This document shows, in pieces, positions 46,825 through 57,331 of a stretch of DNA of 64,000 nucleotides; positions within the stretch are counted from its first letter, which is position 1; each line of letters starts with the position of its first letter. The stretch is taken from NCBI GenBank assembly GCA_964558295.1, contig CAZLDQ010000001.1, positions 9,403 to 73,402 of the forward strand. Direction: 5' to 3'. A model generated the notes under the pieces. That model was not told the DNA's origin and ran no database searches. It worked only from the letters and a program-made list of their open reading frames with translations. The stretch comes from JBDKTH01 sp964558295. GTDB lineage: Bacteria; Planctomycetota; Planctomycetia; Pirellulales; Thermoguttaceae. Made by a program: the position numbers and the translations under genes.

Positions 46825-47376
46825 ATGAATACATCAAATAGGCCCCAACCGCCGACCGTCGGCCGTGAGCAAAAGGCCACCCAGACGCTTTGCGCAGCCT
46901 TTGCCCGCCATCAGGCGGAACTGCTCGGCCTGTTTTTCTACCTGGTCGGTAATCCCGACGACGCCTACGACGCTTTCCGTGAGACTTTCAATCGTTGCTG
47001 GCGACGTCGGCAAACCATGCCCGACGAGGAGCAACTCCGGTCATGGATCTTCCCAATTGCGTTGAGCGTTGGCCGGGAAAAGCGAAGTGTGGCTTGGCGG
47101 CGACGGCATCGCGAGTTGCCCGAGGAGGAAGCCTTGATTCAAGCGGAGGATGCTTCGGCCACCGACCAGCCCCAACATCGTCGACAGGTGGCCGTTCTGC
47201 GCCGGGCACTATTGCAACTTCGCAGTGAGGAGCAAGAGGTCTTTCTTCTGCACCAGAACGGCCGGATGAGCTATGAGGAGGTTGCCGAGGTAATCAAGGT
47301 TCCGCTGGCAACCGTGAAGATGCGGATGCGGCTGGCCTTAGGCAAATTGTGTGAGGCTCTCGACCATGGGGCTTGA
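46825..47376 (+). CDS. ECF-type RNA polymerase sigma factor
   Basis: Sigma-70 family protein of 183 residues with region 2 (AAFARHQAELLGLFFYLVGN, DDAYDAFRETFNRCW) and region 4 helix-turn-helix (MSYEEVAEVIKVPLATVKMR), separated by a short linker and without region 3. It should direct RNA polymerase to a stress or envelope regulon. Start ATG at 46825; 30 upstream in-frame residues are unlikely. Its stop lies 11 bases inside the next gene, so the two are translationally coupled, the usual arrangement for a sigma factor and its controller. Confidence 0.87.
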   Translation: MNTSNRPQPPTVGREQKATQTLCAAFARHQAELLGLFFYLVGNPDDAYDAFRETFNRCWRRRQTMPDEEQLRSWIFPIALSVGREKRSVAWRRRHRELPEEEALIQAEDASATDQPQHRRQVAVLRRALLQLRSEEQEVFLLHQNGRMSYEEVAEVIKVPLATVKMRMRLALGKLCEALDHGA

Positions 47377-49993
47377 CGAGGAAACCCGCCGCTGTCTCTT
47401 AGAATTGGCCTATGACGTCCTTCCCGAGGACGAGGCGATCGGGTTGCGAGAGCGAATCAAAACCGATCCCGAACTGGCCAAGGCTTACGGCAAAGCTCAG
47501 CAGACCGCCGCACTGCTGCAGGAAGCCGCCCGTTTGCAGACCGCTCCCATCGAGTTGAAGCCACCGGACTCTGCCACCGTCGGCCTGGAGACCTTTCCCC
47601 GGTCGCCACGCAAGCGCGGGCCTCATGCACAGACGCGGGCCAGGGGATCCAGCAAACGGCATGCCCCTCCACCCTGGAATCGTGTAGCCACCTGGATCAC
47701 TTGGGCCGCCGCGGCCAGTCTGCTCCTCTGCTCATTGACCAGCTATTGGTATCATCGTGGACAATTGGCGGATATCTCGGCCGAGCACCTGCGTTTGACG
47801 GTCACCGGGCCTGCCCGCGTGCGTCCTGGAGTGGCCAGCCAATATGCCGTGATTACCTCTGCCGTCACGGGGGACCCTGTGTCTGCGCAGATCGAGTTCA
47901 CGCTCAGTTCACCCGATGGCCAACAACTGTTGATGGGGCACAAGGAACAGACGGACGAAGACGGATTCTTGTTGGTGACAATCCCGGCCGAGGCCCCGAT
48001 TCCTCCGGGAGCCGAACTGAAAATCGTCGCGACCTATAACGACAAAGTGGAGCAGATCGCCACGCAACTCGTTGTGGAACCACTTGGCGAGCTCGCTCAA
48101 CTGACTACCGACAAGCCGGTCTATCAGCCGGGCGAAACGATTCGCTATCGCGCCGTGATCCTCTCGCAGCTTGGGCTGACGCCCAATCTTCCCCATCCGG
48201 TTCACTTCGAGATTCTTGATTCCCAAGGAGCGGTCGTTGCGGCTTCTCCTATCGACGTGGAGCCCCGCCAGGCGGTCGCATCGGGCACGTTCCAAATCCC
48301 CCCTCAAGCGACCCCAGGGGTCTACATACTGGTCGCTCGCGCCAACGATGGGACGTGGCCCGAGCAGCGATTGCCGTTCACGGTTTGCCAGAAGCAGGAT
48401 ACGCCTTCCCTCGCGGCATCAAAGCCCGCAGGTGAAAATACGGCTAATCTGGATGGGGTCAACGTGAGCTTCTTCGCGGAAGGGGGCAATCTGGTGGCAG
48501 GGCTGGAAAACCGCGTCTACTTCCTTGCCCGAGATGCGTCGGGAAAGCCCCTCCACCTTACCGGCCACGTCCTGGATGACCAGGACCAAGAAGTCGCTGC
48601 CGTGGAGACCACCTATGCGGGAATGGGAGCGTTCAATCTCGAACCTTGGGGAGGCGAGACGTATCGGCTAAGGATCGCGACGCCGGCGGGCATCAAAGCC
48701 GAACCAAAGTTGCCCGAAGCCGTATCCCGTCCACGCCTTGTTCTAACGACCGGCTCGAGCGTGTTCGCTCCAGGCGAACCGTTGGAGTTCAACGTACGGT
48801 CGACCAAAGACGACCTTCCCCTTGTCGCCGCCGCCTACTGCCGAGGTGTACTGGTGGGGCATCAGATGTTTGTGCCCGCAAAGGGGGCCAATGAAGTCGT
48901 CGTCGAACTCGACGAAGCAGCCAGCGGCGTGATCCGATTATGCATCTACGACTACAGCGAATCCCCCCCCCACGTGGTCGCGGAACGGCTCGTCTACCGC
49001 TGGCCAGACCGTCAGTTGTTCGTGCGAGTGGAAAAGCCATCCCAGCCCTATCGTCCAGGCCAAAACGTCGAATTGACCTTGGCCGTGACGGACGAAGCGG
49101 GTCAACCGGTGCCGGCCATCCTGGGAGTCGGGGTCGTAGATCCAGTGCACCCCCCATCTGCTCCTCAACCAACCGGTCAAAAGCTCACGCATTTTCTGCT
49201 CACCTCAGCGCTCACACGTGGTACGAATCAGGAAGACACCGACTTCTATCTCTGCGAGGATCAAAAGGCACATCTGGCCCTTGATCTCCTCCTGGGAACT
49301 CAGGGAAGGCCGCCTCTGCCAAACCGGAAGCTTGGGGAAGAACGGAAAGCCGGACCTGCGGTGAAACACAGCAACCTCTTCACCGACAACGAGCCGATGC
49401 CTCCTGTGGTGTTCGATAATCTCCTCGATTTGCGTAAGCGATATCGCGAAAGCCTCCAGGCTTACCGGACCAACCGGACCGAGACCTTGAGCCTCTTCAC
49501 CACCCTAAGCTTTTTTGGTGGTGCGGGACTCGTCCTGCTGGCAACGATGCTCACCCTGATGAATGTAGCCGTCGGCCTATGGCTCTGGATTCCGGTTGTC
49601 TTCGCAGCCGGCGTCAGCCTGTCAGTCGGCGCGATCTTGATCAACCCCGCGACTCTTGATCTCGACGCCGATCGAGCGGTGGCTTTCGTCCCCTTTGTCC
49701 CGGAGCCCAACCTTCAGGCGCGAAAAACCGCCGTAACCCCCTCGACAGCTCCAACCCCCAAACCCTCCGACACCAGCGCATACAAGTATCAAAACGCTTC
49801 GGCAGCATCCAACCCGGCTAAAGACTGCGCCGGCACGCTCTATTGGAATCCGTTCCTGCAGGCTGATGCTCACGGCCGGGCCACTATCCAGTTTGATCTT
49901 CCCAGTTCCATCCGTAGTTTCCAACTCCGTGTTGATGCCCAAGGGGCTGACCGCATCGGCTCCCTCGAAACCCAAATCGACATCTCAAAGTAA
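47366..49993 (+). CDS. Membrane MG2/macroglobulin-like protein, putative anti-sigma regulator
   Basis: About 875 residues. The cytosolic N-terminus (MGLDEETRRCLLELAYDVLP, to about residue 105) resembles an anti-sigma-like domain by position and composition; it lacks the HxxxCxxC zinc motif. A helix at 108-128 (VATWITWAAAASLLLCSLTS) follows. The extracytoplasmic part has Ig-like macroglobulin domains, including an MG2-like segment QLTTDKPVYQPGETIRYRA near 246-264; no thioester CGEQ was found. Two more helices occur near 710-755, then a short terminal domain. The ATG at 47366 overlaps the sigma gene by 11 bases. A sensor that holds the sigma factor is plausible but inferred. Confidence 0.75.
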   Translation: MGLDEETRRCLLELAYDVLPEDEAIGLRERIKTDPELAKAYGKAQQTAALLQEAARLQTAPIELKPPDSATVGLETFPRSPRKRGPHAQTRARGSSKRHAPPPWNRVATWITWAAAASLLLCSLTSYWYHRGQLADISAEHLRLTVTGPARVRPGVASQYAVITSAVTGDPVSAQIEFTLSSPDGQQLLMGHKEQTDEDGFLLVTIPAEAPIPPGAELKIVATYNDKVEQIATQLVVEPLGELAQLTTDKPVYQPGETIRYRAVILSQLGLTPNLPHPVHFEILDSQGAVVAASPIDVEPRQAVASGTFQIPPQATPGVYILVARANDGTWPEQRLPFTVCQKQDTPSLAASKPAGENTANLDGVNVSFFAEGGNLVAGLENRVYFLARDASGKPLHLTGHVLDDQDQEVAAVETTYAGMGAFNLEPWGGETYRLRIATPAGIKAEPKLPEAVSRPRLVLTTGSSVFAPGEPLEFNVRSTKDDLPLVAAAYCRGVLVGHQMFVPAKGANEVVVELDEAASGVIRLCIYDYSESPPHVVAERLVYRWPDRQLFVRVEKPSQPYRPGQNVELTLAVTDEAGQPVPAILGVGVVDPVHPPSAPQPTGQKLTHFLLTSALTRGTNQEDTDFYLCEDQKAHLALDLLLGTQGRPPLPNRKLGEERKAGPAVKHSNLFTDNEPMPPVVFDNLLDLRKRYRESLQAYRTNRTETLSLFTTLSFFGGAGLVLLATMLTLMNVAVGLWLWIPVVFAAGVSLSVGAILINPATLDLDADRAVAFVPFVPEPNLQARKTAVTPSTAPTPKPSDTSAYKYQNASAASNPAKDCAGTLYWNPFLQADAHGRATIQFDLPSSIRSFQLRVDAQGADRIGSLETQIDISK

Positions 49994-51246
49994 TGCTTGC
50001 CGAAGTCATTTCCACCGGAGACGAAGTCATCAGTGGCCAGATCCTGGACACCAATGTCCAGTGGTTGAGCCAGCGCTTGGAAGAGTTGGGAATTCGGGTC
50101 TTCTACCATTCCGGCACGAGCGACATGATCGACGCGCTGGTCCAGGGCTTCCGCCAGGCGATTGATCGGGCGGACGTGGTCGTAATCACCGGCGGCCTGG
50201 GACCGACCGCCGCCGACCTGACTCGCGAAGCCCTAGCCCGGGCAACCGGCCGCCAGTTGTACCTCGATCCCGACGCCCTCGAATACATCCGCCAAATGTT
50301 CGCCCGGCGCAAGCGAGAAATGCCTGCGCAGAATGAACGCCAAGCCTGGTTTCCTACGGGCAGCCTGGTAATCCGCAATCCCAACGGGACCGCTCCCGGA
50401 ATCGCCTTGGAAGTCTCACGCAACGGACGGGAGCCGTGCCGCTTGTTCGCCCTGCCGGGCGTGCCCGCGGAAATGGTCGAAATGTGGCCTTCGGTAGTCC
50501 AGCTTCTCGAACACTCGGGACTCGGCGGCAAAGGCCGAATGATCCGACACCGCCAGATCAAGTGCTTCGGAGCCGGCGAAAGCCAGATCGCCTCTCAAAT
50601 TCCTGAGCTTCTCCGCCGCGGACGGCATCCCCGCGTCGGTATCAATGCCTCGATGTCAACGATTATCCTGCGGATTGCTGCCGAAGGATCGAGCGAAGAG
50701 GACTGCCTGGCGGCGATGGCCCCCACGGTCCAGACCATCTACCAGACGCTCGGCAATCTGGTCTTTGGCGAGGGAGATGACGAACTACAACATGCCGTCG
50801 TGCGGTTGTTGAGCCAACAGCACACAACCCTGGCGACTGCCGAGTGGGGCACCGCCGGCTTGGTTGCCGACTGGCTCGGCGACCTCCCCGCTACCGGGCA
50901 TTACCTGGGCGGCTTGGTCCTTCCCGACGGTCTGGCCGCCCAACGGCTCTTGGGGATCCCCAGCGAGCTCGCCGCCCGACATGGCGGCGCCAGTGCCGCA
51001 GTTGCTCAAGCCATGGCCGACGCCTGCCGCCAGCGGTTTGGGGCCGACTACGGGCTGGCCGTCAGCCAGTTTCCTTCTGTGGATATCGGCACCGAAGCCC
51101 AACCCTTCTTCCTCGCCTTGGCCAGCGCCGAAGGTGTCACCGTCAAGCCAATCCCCTTCGCCGGTCATCCCTCCACGCTCAAGGTTTACTGCGCCAAGCA
51201 TGCCTTGAACCTTGTTCGGTTGGCGTTGCTGAAGGCCCTCCCTTGA
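49993..51246 (+). CDS. CinA-family protein with altered deamidase motif
   Basis: Protein of 417 residues, the usual CinA length. The N-terminal MoCF-like (MogA/MoaB fold) domain shows MLAEVISTGDEVISGQILDT and VVVITGGLGPTAADLTREAL, and carries the ADP-ribose pyrophosphatase-like activity known in some CinA proteins. The C-terminal PncC-like domain at about 275-415 normally holds AESxTGG with the catalytic Ser of NMN deamidase; here it reads AEWGTAGLVADW near 282-293, so the Ser is Trp and one Gly is Ala, which should abolish or change deamidation. It starts one base inside the stop of the macroglobulin gene (TAATG), so it is in the same operon. Confidence 0.87.
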   Translation: MLAEVISTGDEVISGQILDTNVQWLSQRLEELGIRVFYHSGTSDMIDALVQGFRQAIDRADVVVITGGLGPTAADLTREALARATGRQLYLDPDALEYIRQMFARRKREMPAQNERQAWFPTGSLVIRNPNGTAPGIALEVSRNGREPCRLFALPGVPAEMVEMWPSVVQLLEHSGLGGKGRMIRHRQIKCFGAGESQIASQIPELLRRGRHPRVGINASMSTIILRIAAEGSSEEDCLAAMAPTVQTIYQTLGNLVFGEGDDELQHAVVRLLSQQHTTLATAEWGTAGLVADWLGDLPATGHYLGGLVLPDGLAAQRLLGIPSELAARHGGASAAVAQAMADACRQRFGADYGLAVSQFPSVDIGTEAQPFFLALASAEGVTVKPIPFAGHPSTLKVYCAKHALNLVRLALLKALP

Positions 51247-51821
51247 GGTGTCCAATTCTCTGACTCGCAATTCCGCCGCCGGATTGCTAGATTGCATGGC
51301 AGTACACGGTACACAGTACACAGTACACAGTACGCCAAGTGTTTTGAGGAGGATGGTGAGAATGGTGAAAAGATCACGAATGGCCACGCTACGCACGGCA
51401 TGCCAGATCGCCCGGCTCACATTGCTCAGCAATCTGTGGAAGCCCCGTCGACCGCCAGCTCGCCTCGTGGCGTAGGCCCTCCCTGGTGCCCCCCGGGCGA
51501 ATCTTTTCCCGGCAGACAACCAAAACCTGTTGCCGAAAACGCCAGATCGTGGGAGGAACCACTTCGAGCCACTCCCCGCAGAGGGGGCCGAGCCACGTAG
51601 AATGCGCAATCGACACAACCGGTCCTGCCACGAAGCGAGGAAGAGGGATTCCGTAAAGTATTCGGTGCAAAATGTTCACTTCCGATTACACTGAAAGCTG
51701 TGGTTCCACGACCGAATGGCTACACATGCGCTCGGTCCGGAAACAAACGGCATCGTTCGTTCGCGGGCAACCGTGGTCGAACAACAATGCGGTAAAGGGC
51801 ACCCCTCTGATTACTCCGGCT
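51247..51821. other. Intergenic region upstream of the cyclophilin gene
   Basis: About 575 bases between CinA and the chosen cyclophilin start. A GTACACA heptamer repeats at 51302-51333. A possible TTG-/ATG-started extension of the next gene (from 51672) lies in the last part; its residues look non-coding. Nothing else was recognised. Confidence 0.35.
51302..51333. repeat. Tandem heptamer repeat GTACACA
   Basis: Four heptamers in a row: GTACACG followed by three perfect GTACACA copies and a partial GTAC. It lies between genes, 55 bases after the CinA stop. Short heptamer tracts of this kind are widespread between planctomycetal genes, in my recollection, with unknown function. Confidence 0.6.
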
Positions 51822-54800
51822 ATGACGAAGCACCCATTGCGACGGCCTCTTCTCTCGAACCTTCGCCTCGGAAACACGGCCCCCTCGTATCAACACACCC
51901 GCCGCGCCCGCGTGGAAATGCTCGAACCACGCCGGCTCATGGCGACCGACTTGACCCCGATCTCCAACGTCACCCTCTATGCCGGTACCACCCTCCATAT
52001 CGCTCTGGACGGACATGATAGCGAAGGCGATCACCTGACCTACTCGGTCAGCACAAGCAACTCGCTCCTATCGGCCACTGTGCTCGAAGGCAATCGCAGC
52101 TTGAAGATGTCGGTCGAAGGCTATGGCGATATGATCTTCGAACTGTTTGAAGACGAAGCGCCGGAAACCACCGCCCGAATCATCGAGTTGGTCAATCAGG
52201 GATTTTACGACGGATTGACCTTCCACCGAATCATCGAAGACTTCATGATCCAGGGAGGGGATCCCAACGGCAACGGAACCGGCGGAAGCGGTGTCAAGTT
52301 CGACGATGAGTACAATGCCAACTTGCAGTTCACCAGCTCGGGCATTCTCGCAATGGCCAAGAGTTCGGATGATACCAACGATTCCCAGTTCTTCATCACC
52401 TCCGACGCCGTTCGCCATCTCGATTTCCAGCATTCCATTTTCGGCTTCCTGACCGAAGGCGATAGCGTTCGCAAGGCAATCGCTGCCATCGCGGTGGGCT
52501 CGAACGGCTCGACGCCCGTCAATTCCGTCGTAATCGATTCGATGAGCGTGTTTGTCGACGAGCAGAACGGTACCCTACGCTTGACGGCTCCCCAGGGGAC
52601 CACAGGCCAAACCACCGTCACCGTCACAGCTACCGATGCCAATGGCAGTCTCGTCACCCGTTCTTTCACCGTAACCATTCTCTCGGACCCCACCGACAAC
52701 TACCCCTTCCTCGGAGAGATTGCCCCCATCCATGTCACCGCAGGCTCCTCAGTGAGTTTCACCATTCCCGCCACCGATGTCGAAGGGGATGCGATGGTCT
52801 ACTGGGGAGACATTCTCAACGACAACTCCAATCTCTCGGTCAATGTCAACACGGAAACCGGAGTCGTAACAATCACTGCGATTGGCTCTCCCGGCGTGTA
52901 TGGGGTGGAACTGGCCGTGCGTGCCAAGAGCCCTGCGGACTATTACAGTGGACGCGATGTGTGGGACTACCAGGCCGTCCCCGTCTATGTCAGCCCTGCC
53001 CAGCCGACCGTCACGCTTCTGAGCGATACCGGTGCCAGCGACGGGATCACTCGTCTCGACAATTCTGGCGGCAACGAACTCCAGTTCCGCGTCTCCGGTG
53101 TCACGGCTGGCGCCCTGGTTACCCTCTACGCCGACGGTCAGGCAATCGGCCAGGCGACGGCCACCTCCAGCGGCTCGATCACTATCCAAACCAATGGGAC
53201 CCACCAGCTCAGCGAAGGCAACCATGCGATTACCGTGGTCCAGTCGATCGCCAACGTCTCAGCCACGATCGGCAATGACAGCATCACCACCGACCTGATC
53301 AGTCCGACTTCCAGTGTGCTGCCCCTCTCCATCGACACCACCGATCCGCAGATCATCTCGGCTGCTGGACTCTTGGCCTTGGAAGGACGCGAGTACGTCT
53401 ACAACGTTCAGTCCAACGAGGACTCGGGCGGGCATCTGACCTATTCGCTCGTGCAAGCCCCCTCGGGTATGACCATTGCCAATCCGCAAAACGGCAAAAT
53501 CACCTGGCCCCCCACCTCCGGCCAGGGAGGAACTCACCGTGTTGTGGTCCGCGTCACCGACGGCGCCGGCAACTACTCCGAGCAGTCGTTCGACCTCGTC
53601 GTCCTGCCAGCTGCGGAGATCTTGCCTATCAGCAATCAATCGGTCGAGGAAGGCTCACTGTTGACCCTAACGGTCGCAACCGAAGCTGAGAGCGACATGT
53701 ACCCGCTTACTTTCAGTCTTTCCAACGCCCCCGCTGGCGCCACGATTGATGCGACGACGGGGGTATTCCGTTGGACTCCCAGCGAAGCACAAGGTCCGGG
53801 AGAATACGCCATCACGGTCCAGGTTACCACGGCGGCCGGGGCACTCTCGACTGTGACCTTCCAGGTGAGCGTGAGCGAAGTCAATCAGCCCCCCGTCTTG
53901 GACGAAATCGTCAACTGGACGATCGACGAGGATCAACTGCTCGAATTCACCGCCGCGGGTCGCGATCTTGACCTGCCGTCCCAAAAGCTGCTCTTCACCC
54001 TGATCGGCGCTCCGCAAGGAGCGACCATCGACGCGAATACAGGTCGGTTCCGATGGCAGCCGAATGAAAGCCAGGGCGGCCAAGATTTCACCATGACGGT
54101 TCGCGTGACCGATTCGGTCGGCGCGTTCGCCGAACGAACGTTCCAGGTCCTCGTGAACGAAGTTGACGACGTGCCCCAGTTCGAACCGATCGAAGTTGGC
54201 GTTGCCATTCCTGGCGAAACGCTCGACTTCACTGTCCACGCTTGGGACCCCGACCTACCAGCGCGAGAGATTCGCTACAGCCTGGAGCCCGGCTCCCCGG
54301 AAGGCGTCAGAATCGATTCGGTAACCGGCCGGGTCACTTGGAACGTGCCTAGCAACCTAGTCTCGCAAAGCGTGGCAATCGTCGTTCGGGCCACGGAGAT
54401 TGATTCCGAAGGCCGGGAAGGCCTGAGCGTCATCCAACCGATCCAGATCCCCGTGCAGGACTACCGGCTCGCACTGTTGGAGGCGGCCCTGAACGAGTTG
54501 AGCCGCAGCCGAAACCGCGACAATTCGAACCGGCTTCAGGAGCCTTCCCAGGCTCCCATCAGCCAACCCTCGGGTCGGTCCGCCGCCCATCGAGTCGTAA
54601 GCACCGCAACGGTTCCCGGAGCCGAATTCAACCAAAGCTCATTGTTCGGCAATACACTTGGCCCCGACACGGGTTCTGGCGGCAATACCTCCACACTGCC
54701 GCAGGAGGAGAACAAGAACGAGACGCCGAACCACGACGGCAACGATACCTCGCCGGCCGATCCACAGAACACCAATCCGCCCAACGAGCAGGCACAGCCG

Positions 54801-55013
54801 AAAGTCAAACACCGTCCGCCGACCAGCCAAGCCGCTCCCGAGGCTCATGATCTGGTCGTGCAAGCCCTAACCGAGGAAACGGAAACACTCCTCTCCTCAC
54901 AATCCGAGCAACCTGCCGAAACAGAAGTCGATGCACCGGCCGCTCCGGTAGCGCCCGCCGAATCCACGCCAGCGGAAACCAACGATGAGACCGGCAAGAT
55001 CGCAGCCCGATAG
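51822..55013 (+). CDS. Secreted cyclophilin with LEPR-type N-terminus and Ig-like repeats
   Basis: About 1063 residues. A basic N-terminus holds MLEPRRLMATD (residues 33-43), a variant of the LEPR-xLL motif found at the start of planctomycetal surface proteins. Residues about 80-250 are a cyclophilin peptidyl-prolyl isomerase with the catalytic Arg in TFHRIIEDFMIQGGDPNG and SQFFI. Then come cadherin- and He_PIG-like repeats (ATIDATTGVFRWTPSEAQG, ATIDANTGRFRWQPNESQGG), and a Pro/Glu/Thr-rich disordered tail. It is probably exported to the envelope or outside and may fold or hold other secreted proteins. The ATG at 51822 was chosen because the upstream in-frame 50 residues (from 51672) look non-coding; the true start is uncertain. 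Confidence 0.8.
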   Translation: MTKHPLRRPLLSNLRLGNTAPSYQHTRRARVEMLEPRRLMATDLTPISNVTLYAGTTLHIALDGHDSEGDHLTYSVSTSNSLLSATVLEGNRSLKMSVEGYGDMIFELFEDEAPETTARIIELVNQGFYDGLTFHRIIEDFMIQGGDPNGNGTGGSGVKFDDEYNANLQFTSSGILAMAKSSDDTNDSQFFITSDAVRHLDFQHSIFGFLTEGDSVRKAIAAIAVGSNGSTPVNSVVIDSMSVFVDEQNGTLRLTAPQGTTGQTTVTVTATDANGSLVTRSFTVTILSDPTDNYPFLGEIAPIHVTAGSSVSFTIPATDVEGDAMVYWGDILNDNSNLSVNVNTETGVVTITAIGSPGVYGVELAVRAKSPADYYSGRDVWDYQAVPVYVSPAQPTVTLLSDTGASDGITRLDNSGGNELQFRVSGVTAGALVTLYADGQAIGQATATSSGSITIQTNGTHQLSEGNHAITVVQSIANVSATIGNDSITTDLISPTSSVLPLSIDTTDPQIISAAGLLALEGREYVYNVQSNEDSGGHLTYSLVQAPSGMTIANPQNGKITWPPTSGQGGTHRVVVRVTDGAGNYSEQSFDLVVLPAAEILPISNQSVEEGSLLTLTVATEAESDMYPLTFSLSNAPAGATIDATTGVFRWTPSEAQGPGEYAITVQVTTAAGALSTVTFQVSVSEVNQPPVLDEIVNWTIDEDQLLEFTAAGRDLDLPSQKLLFTLIGAPQGATIDANTGRFRWQPNESQGGQDFTMTVRVTDSVGAFAERTFQVLVNEVDDVPQFEPIEVGVAIPGETLDFTVHAWDPDLPAREIRYSLEPGSPEGVRIDSVTGRVTWNVPSNLVSQSVAIVVRATEIDSEGREGLSVIQPIQIPVQDYRLALLEAALNELSRSRNRDNSNRLQEPSQAPISQPSGRSAAHRVVSTATVPGAEFNQSSLFGNTLGPDTGSGGNTSTLPQEENKNETPNHDGNDTSPADPQNTNPPNEQAQPKVKHRPPTSQAAPEAHDLVVQALTEETETLLSSQSEQPAETEVDAPAAPVAPAESTPAETNDETGKIAAR

Positions 55014-55038
55014 GACTTGTGGTTGCAGTCCGCCTCGT

Positions 55039-56366
<1,328 letters not shown>

Positions 56367-56370
<4 letters not shown>

Positions 56371-57071
56371 ACCCTCATTAAACTGCTGGATAGCTGCCAG
56401 ATCCACCCCAACCCAGCGGCAGCCCGAAGCACCACCGTCACAAAAATGTAGAAACTGTAGTGGAGCAGTCCGGTCCCAAGCTCAAAATCCAAACAAGCAT
56501 GACAGGCCAGCGAACCGGTGAACAAGAGCGGTGGGGCCAACAGGAGCCATGTCCAAATCTCTTCCGTGATCACCTTCGGCGCCGCGTAGCTGAACACGCC
56601 CCACAAGAGCACGTAGACCAGCGAGCAGATCCCCGCCCGGAGCCAAAGCATTTTGCCTTGGTACGTTTCCAATTCATCGTTGCTAACCAGAAACTGATAG
56701 CCGGCGATCACAATCACGGGCGATACAAAAAGCAGCCCCAGCCCAGGCAGAAGGTAGTTGTCGCGAAACAGGCCGATCCGCCCGCCGATCCAAGCAAGAA
56801 GCAGAACACCAAGCGAGATCCCCGCCACCGCGGCCAACGCCGCTGGACGGAGCTTCGCGTCTTTGCGGGAGATGGGTTTGGCAAGGAGTTTGCCGGAAAT
56901 ACTACGCCCCCCGGAGACGAACTGTTCCGGGGCGTGGATAACGACCTCTTCCTCCTTCTTCGGAATGACAATCATTGTCTTGCATTGCGGACACGGCCCT
57001 GACCGGCCAGCAAACTGGTCGCTGACAGAAAAGCGTTTATGACAACCGGGACAGACAACAAGAATAGACAT
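56367..57071 (-). CDS. Zinc-ribbon membrane protein
   Basis: Protein of 234 residues. The N-terminus holds a zinc ribbon with two CxxC pairs (CPGCHKRFS and CPQCKTMIVIP), then a charged linker and four to six membrane helices (ALAAVAGISLGVLLLAWIGG, YLLPGLGLLFVSPVIVIAGY, ICSLVYVLLWGVFSYAA, WTWLLLAPPLLFTGSLACHA, YIFVTVVLRAAAGLGWI). No function is known. It overlaps the HD gene by four bases and resembles the zinc ribbons of the divergent gene at 57332. Confidence 0.7.
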
Positions 57072-57331
57072 GAGAGAATCCGATCTGAAGGGCCGCGACT
57101 CTATGCCCCTAGTTTGGCACAGTCCCCTGGCCTGTCAAGCGTTTCCGCCCCACGCCATCCCCAACCAGAGAAACGCTCCCCCATTTTGTGACGATTGGTG
57201 ATTGCCTCCGACGCCTGACCGAGGTAGGATCGTGGGTGGAGGCTGGGACGGACATTCCTCTTCGGTGGGTCCTGCCGGTTGTCCCCTCGGCTTACATCTC
57301 TTCGCATCCGAACTAGTGAGCTTGATCTGCC

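Noticed and set aside
47366..49993. Alpha-2-macroglobulin with thioester trap
   Set aside because: No CGEQ thioester motif is present and the protein is about half the usual length.
51302..51333. CRISPR array
   Set aside because: The repeat unit is only seven bases with no spacers, so it is a simple tandem repeat.
56868..56885. Second copy of the CTTCGCGTCTTTGCGG repeat
   Set aside because: It lies inside the zinc-ribbon membrane protein coding sequence (ISRKDAKLRP) and is probably a chance match.
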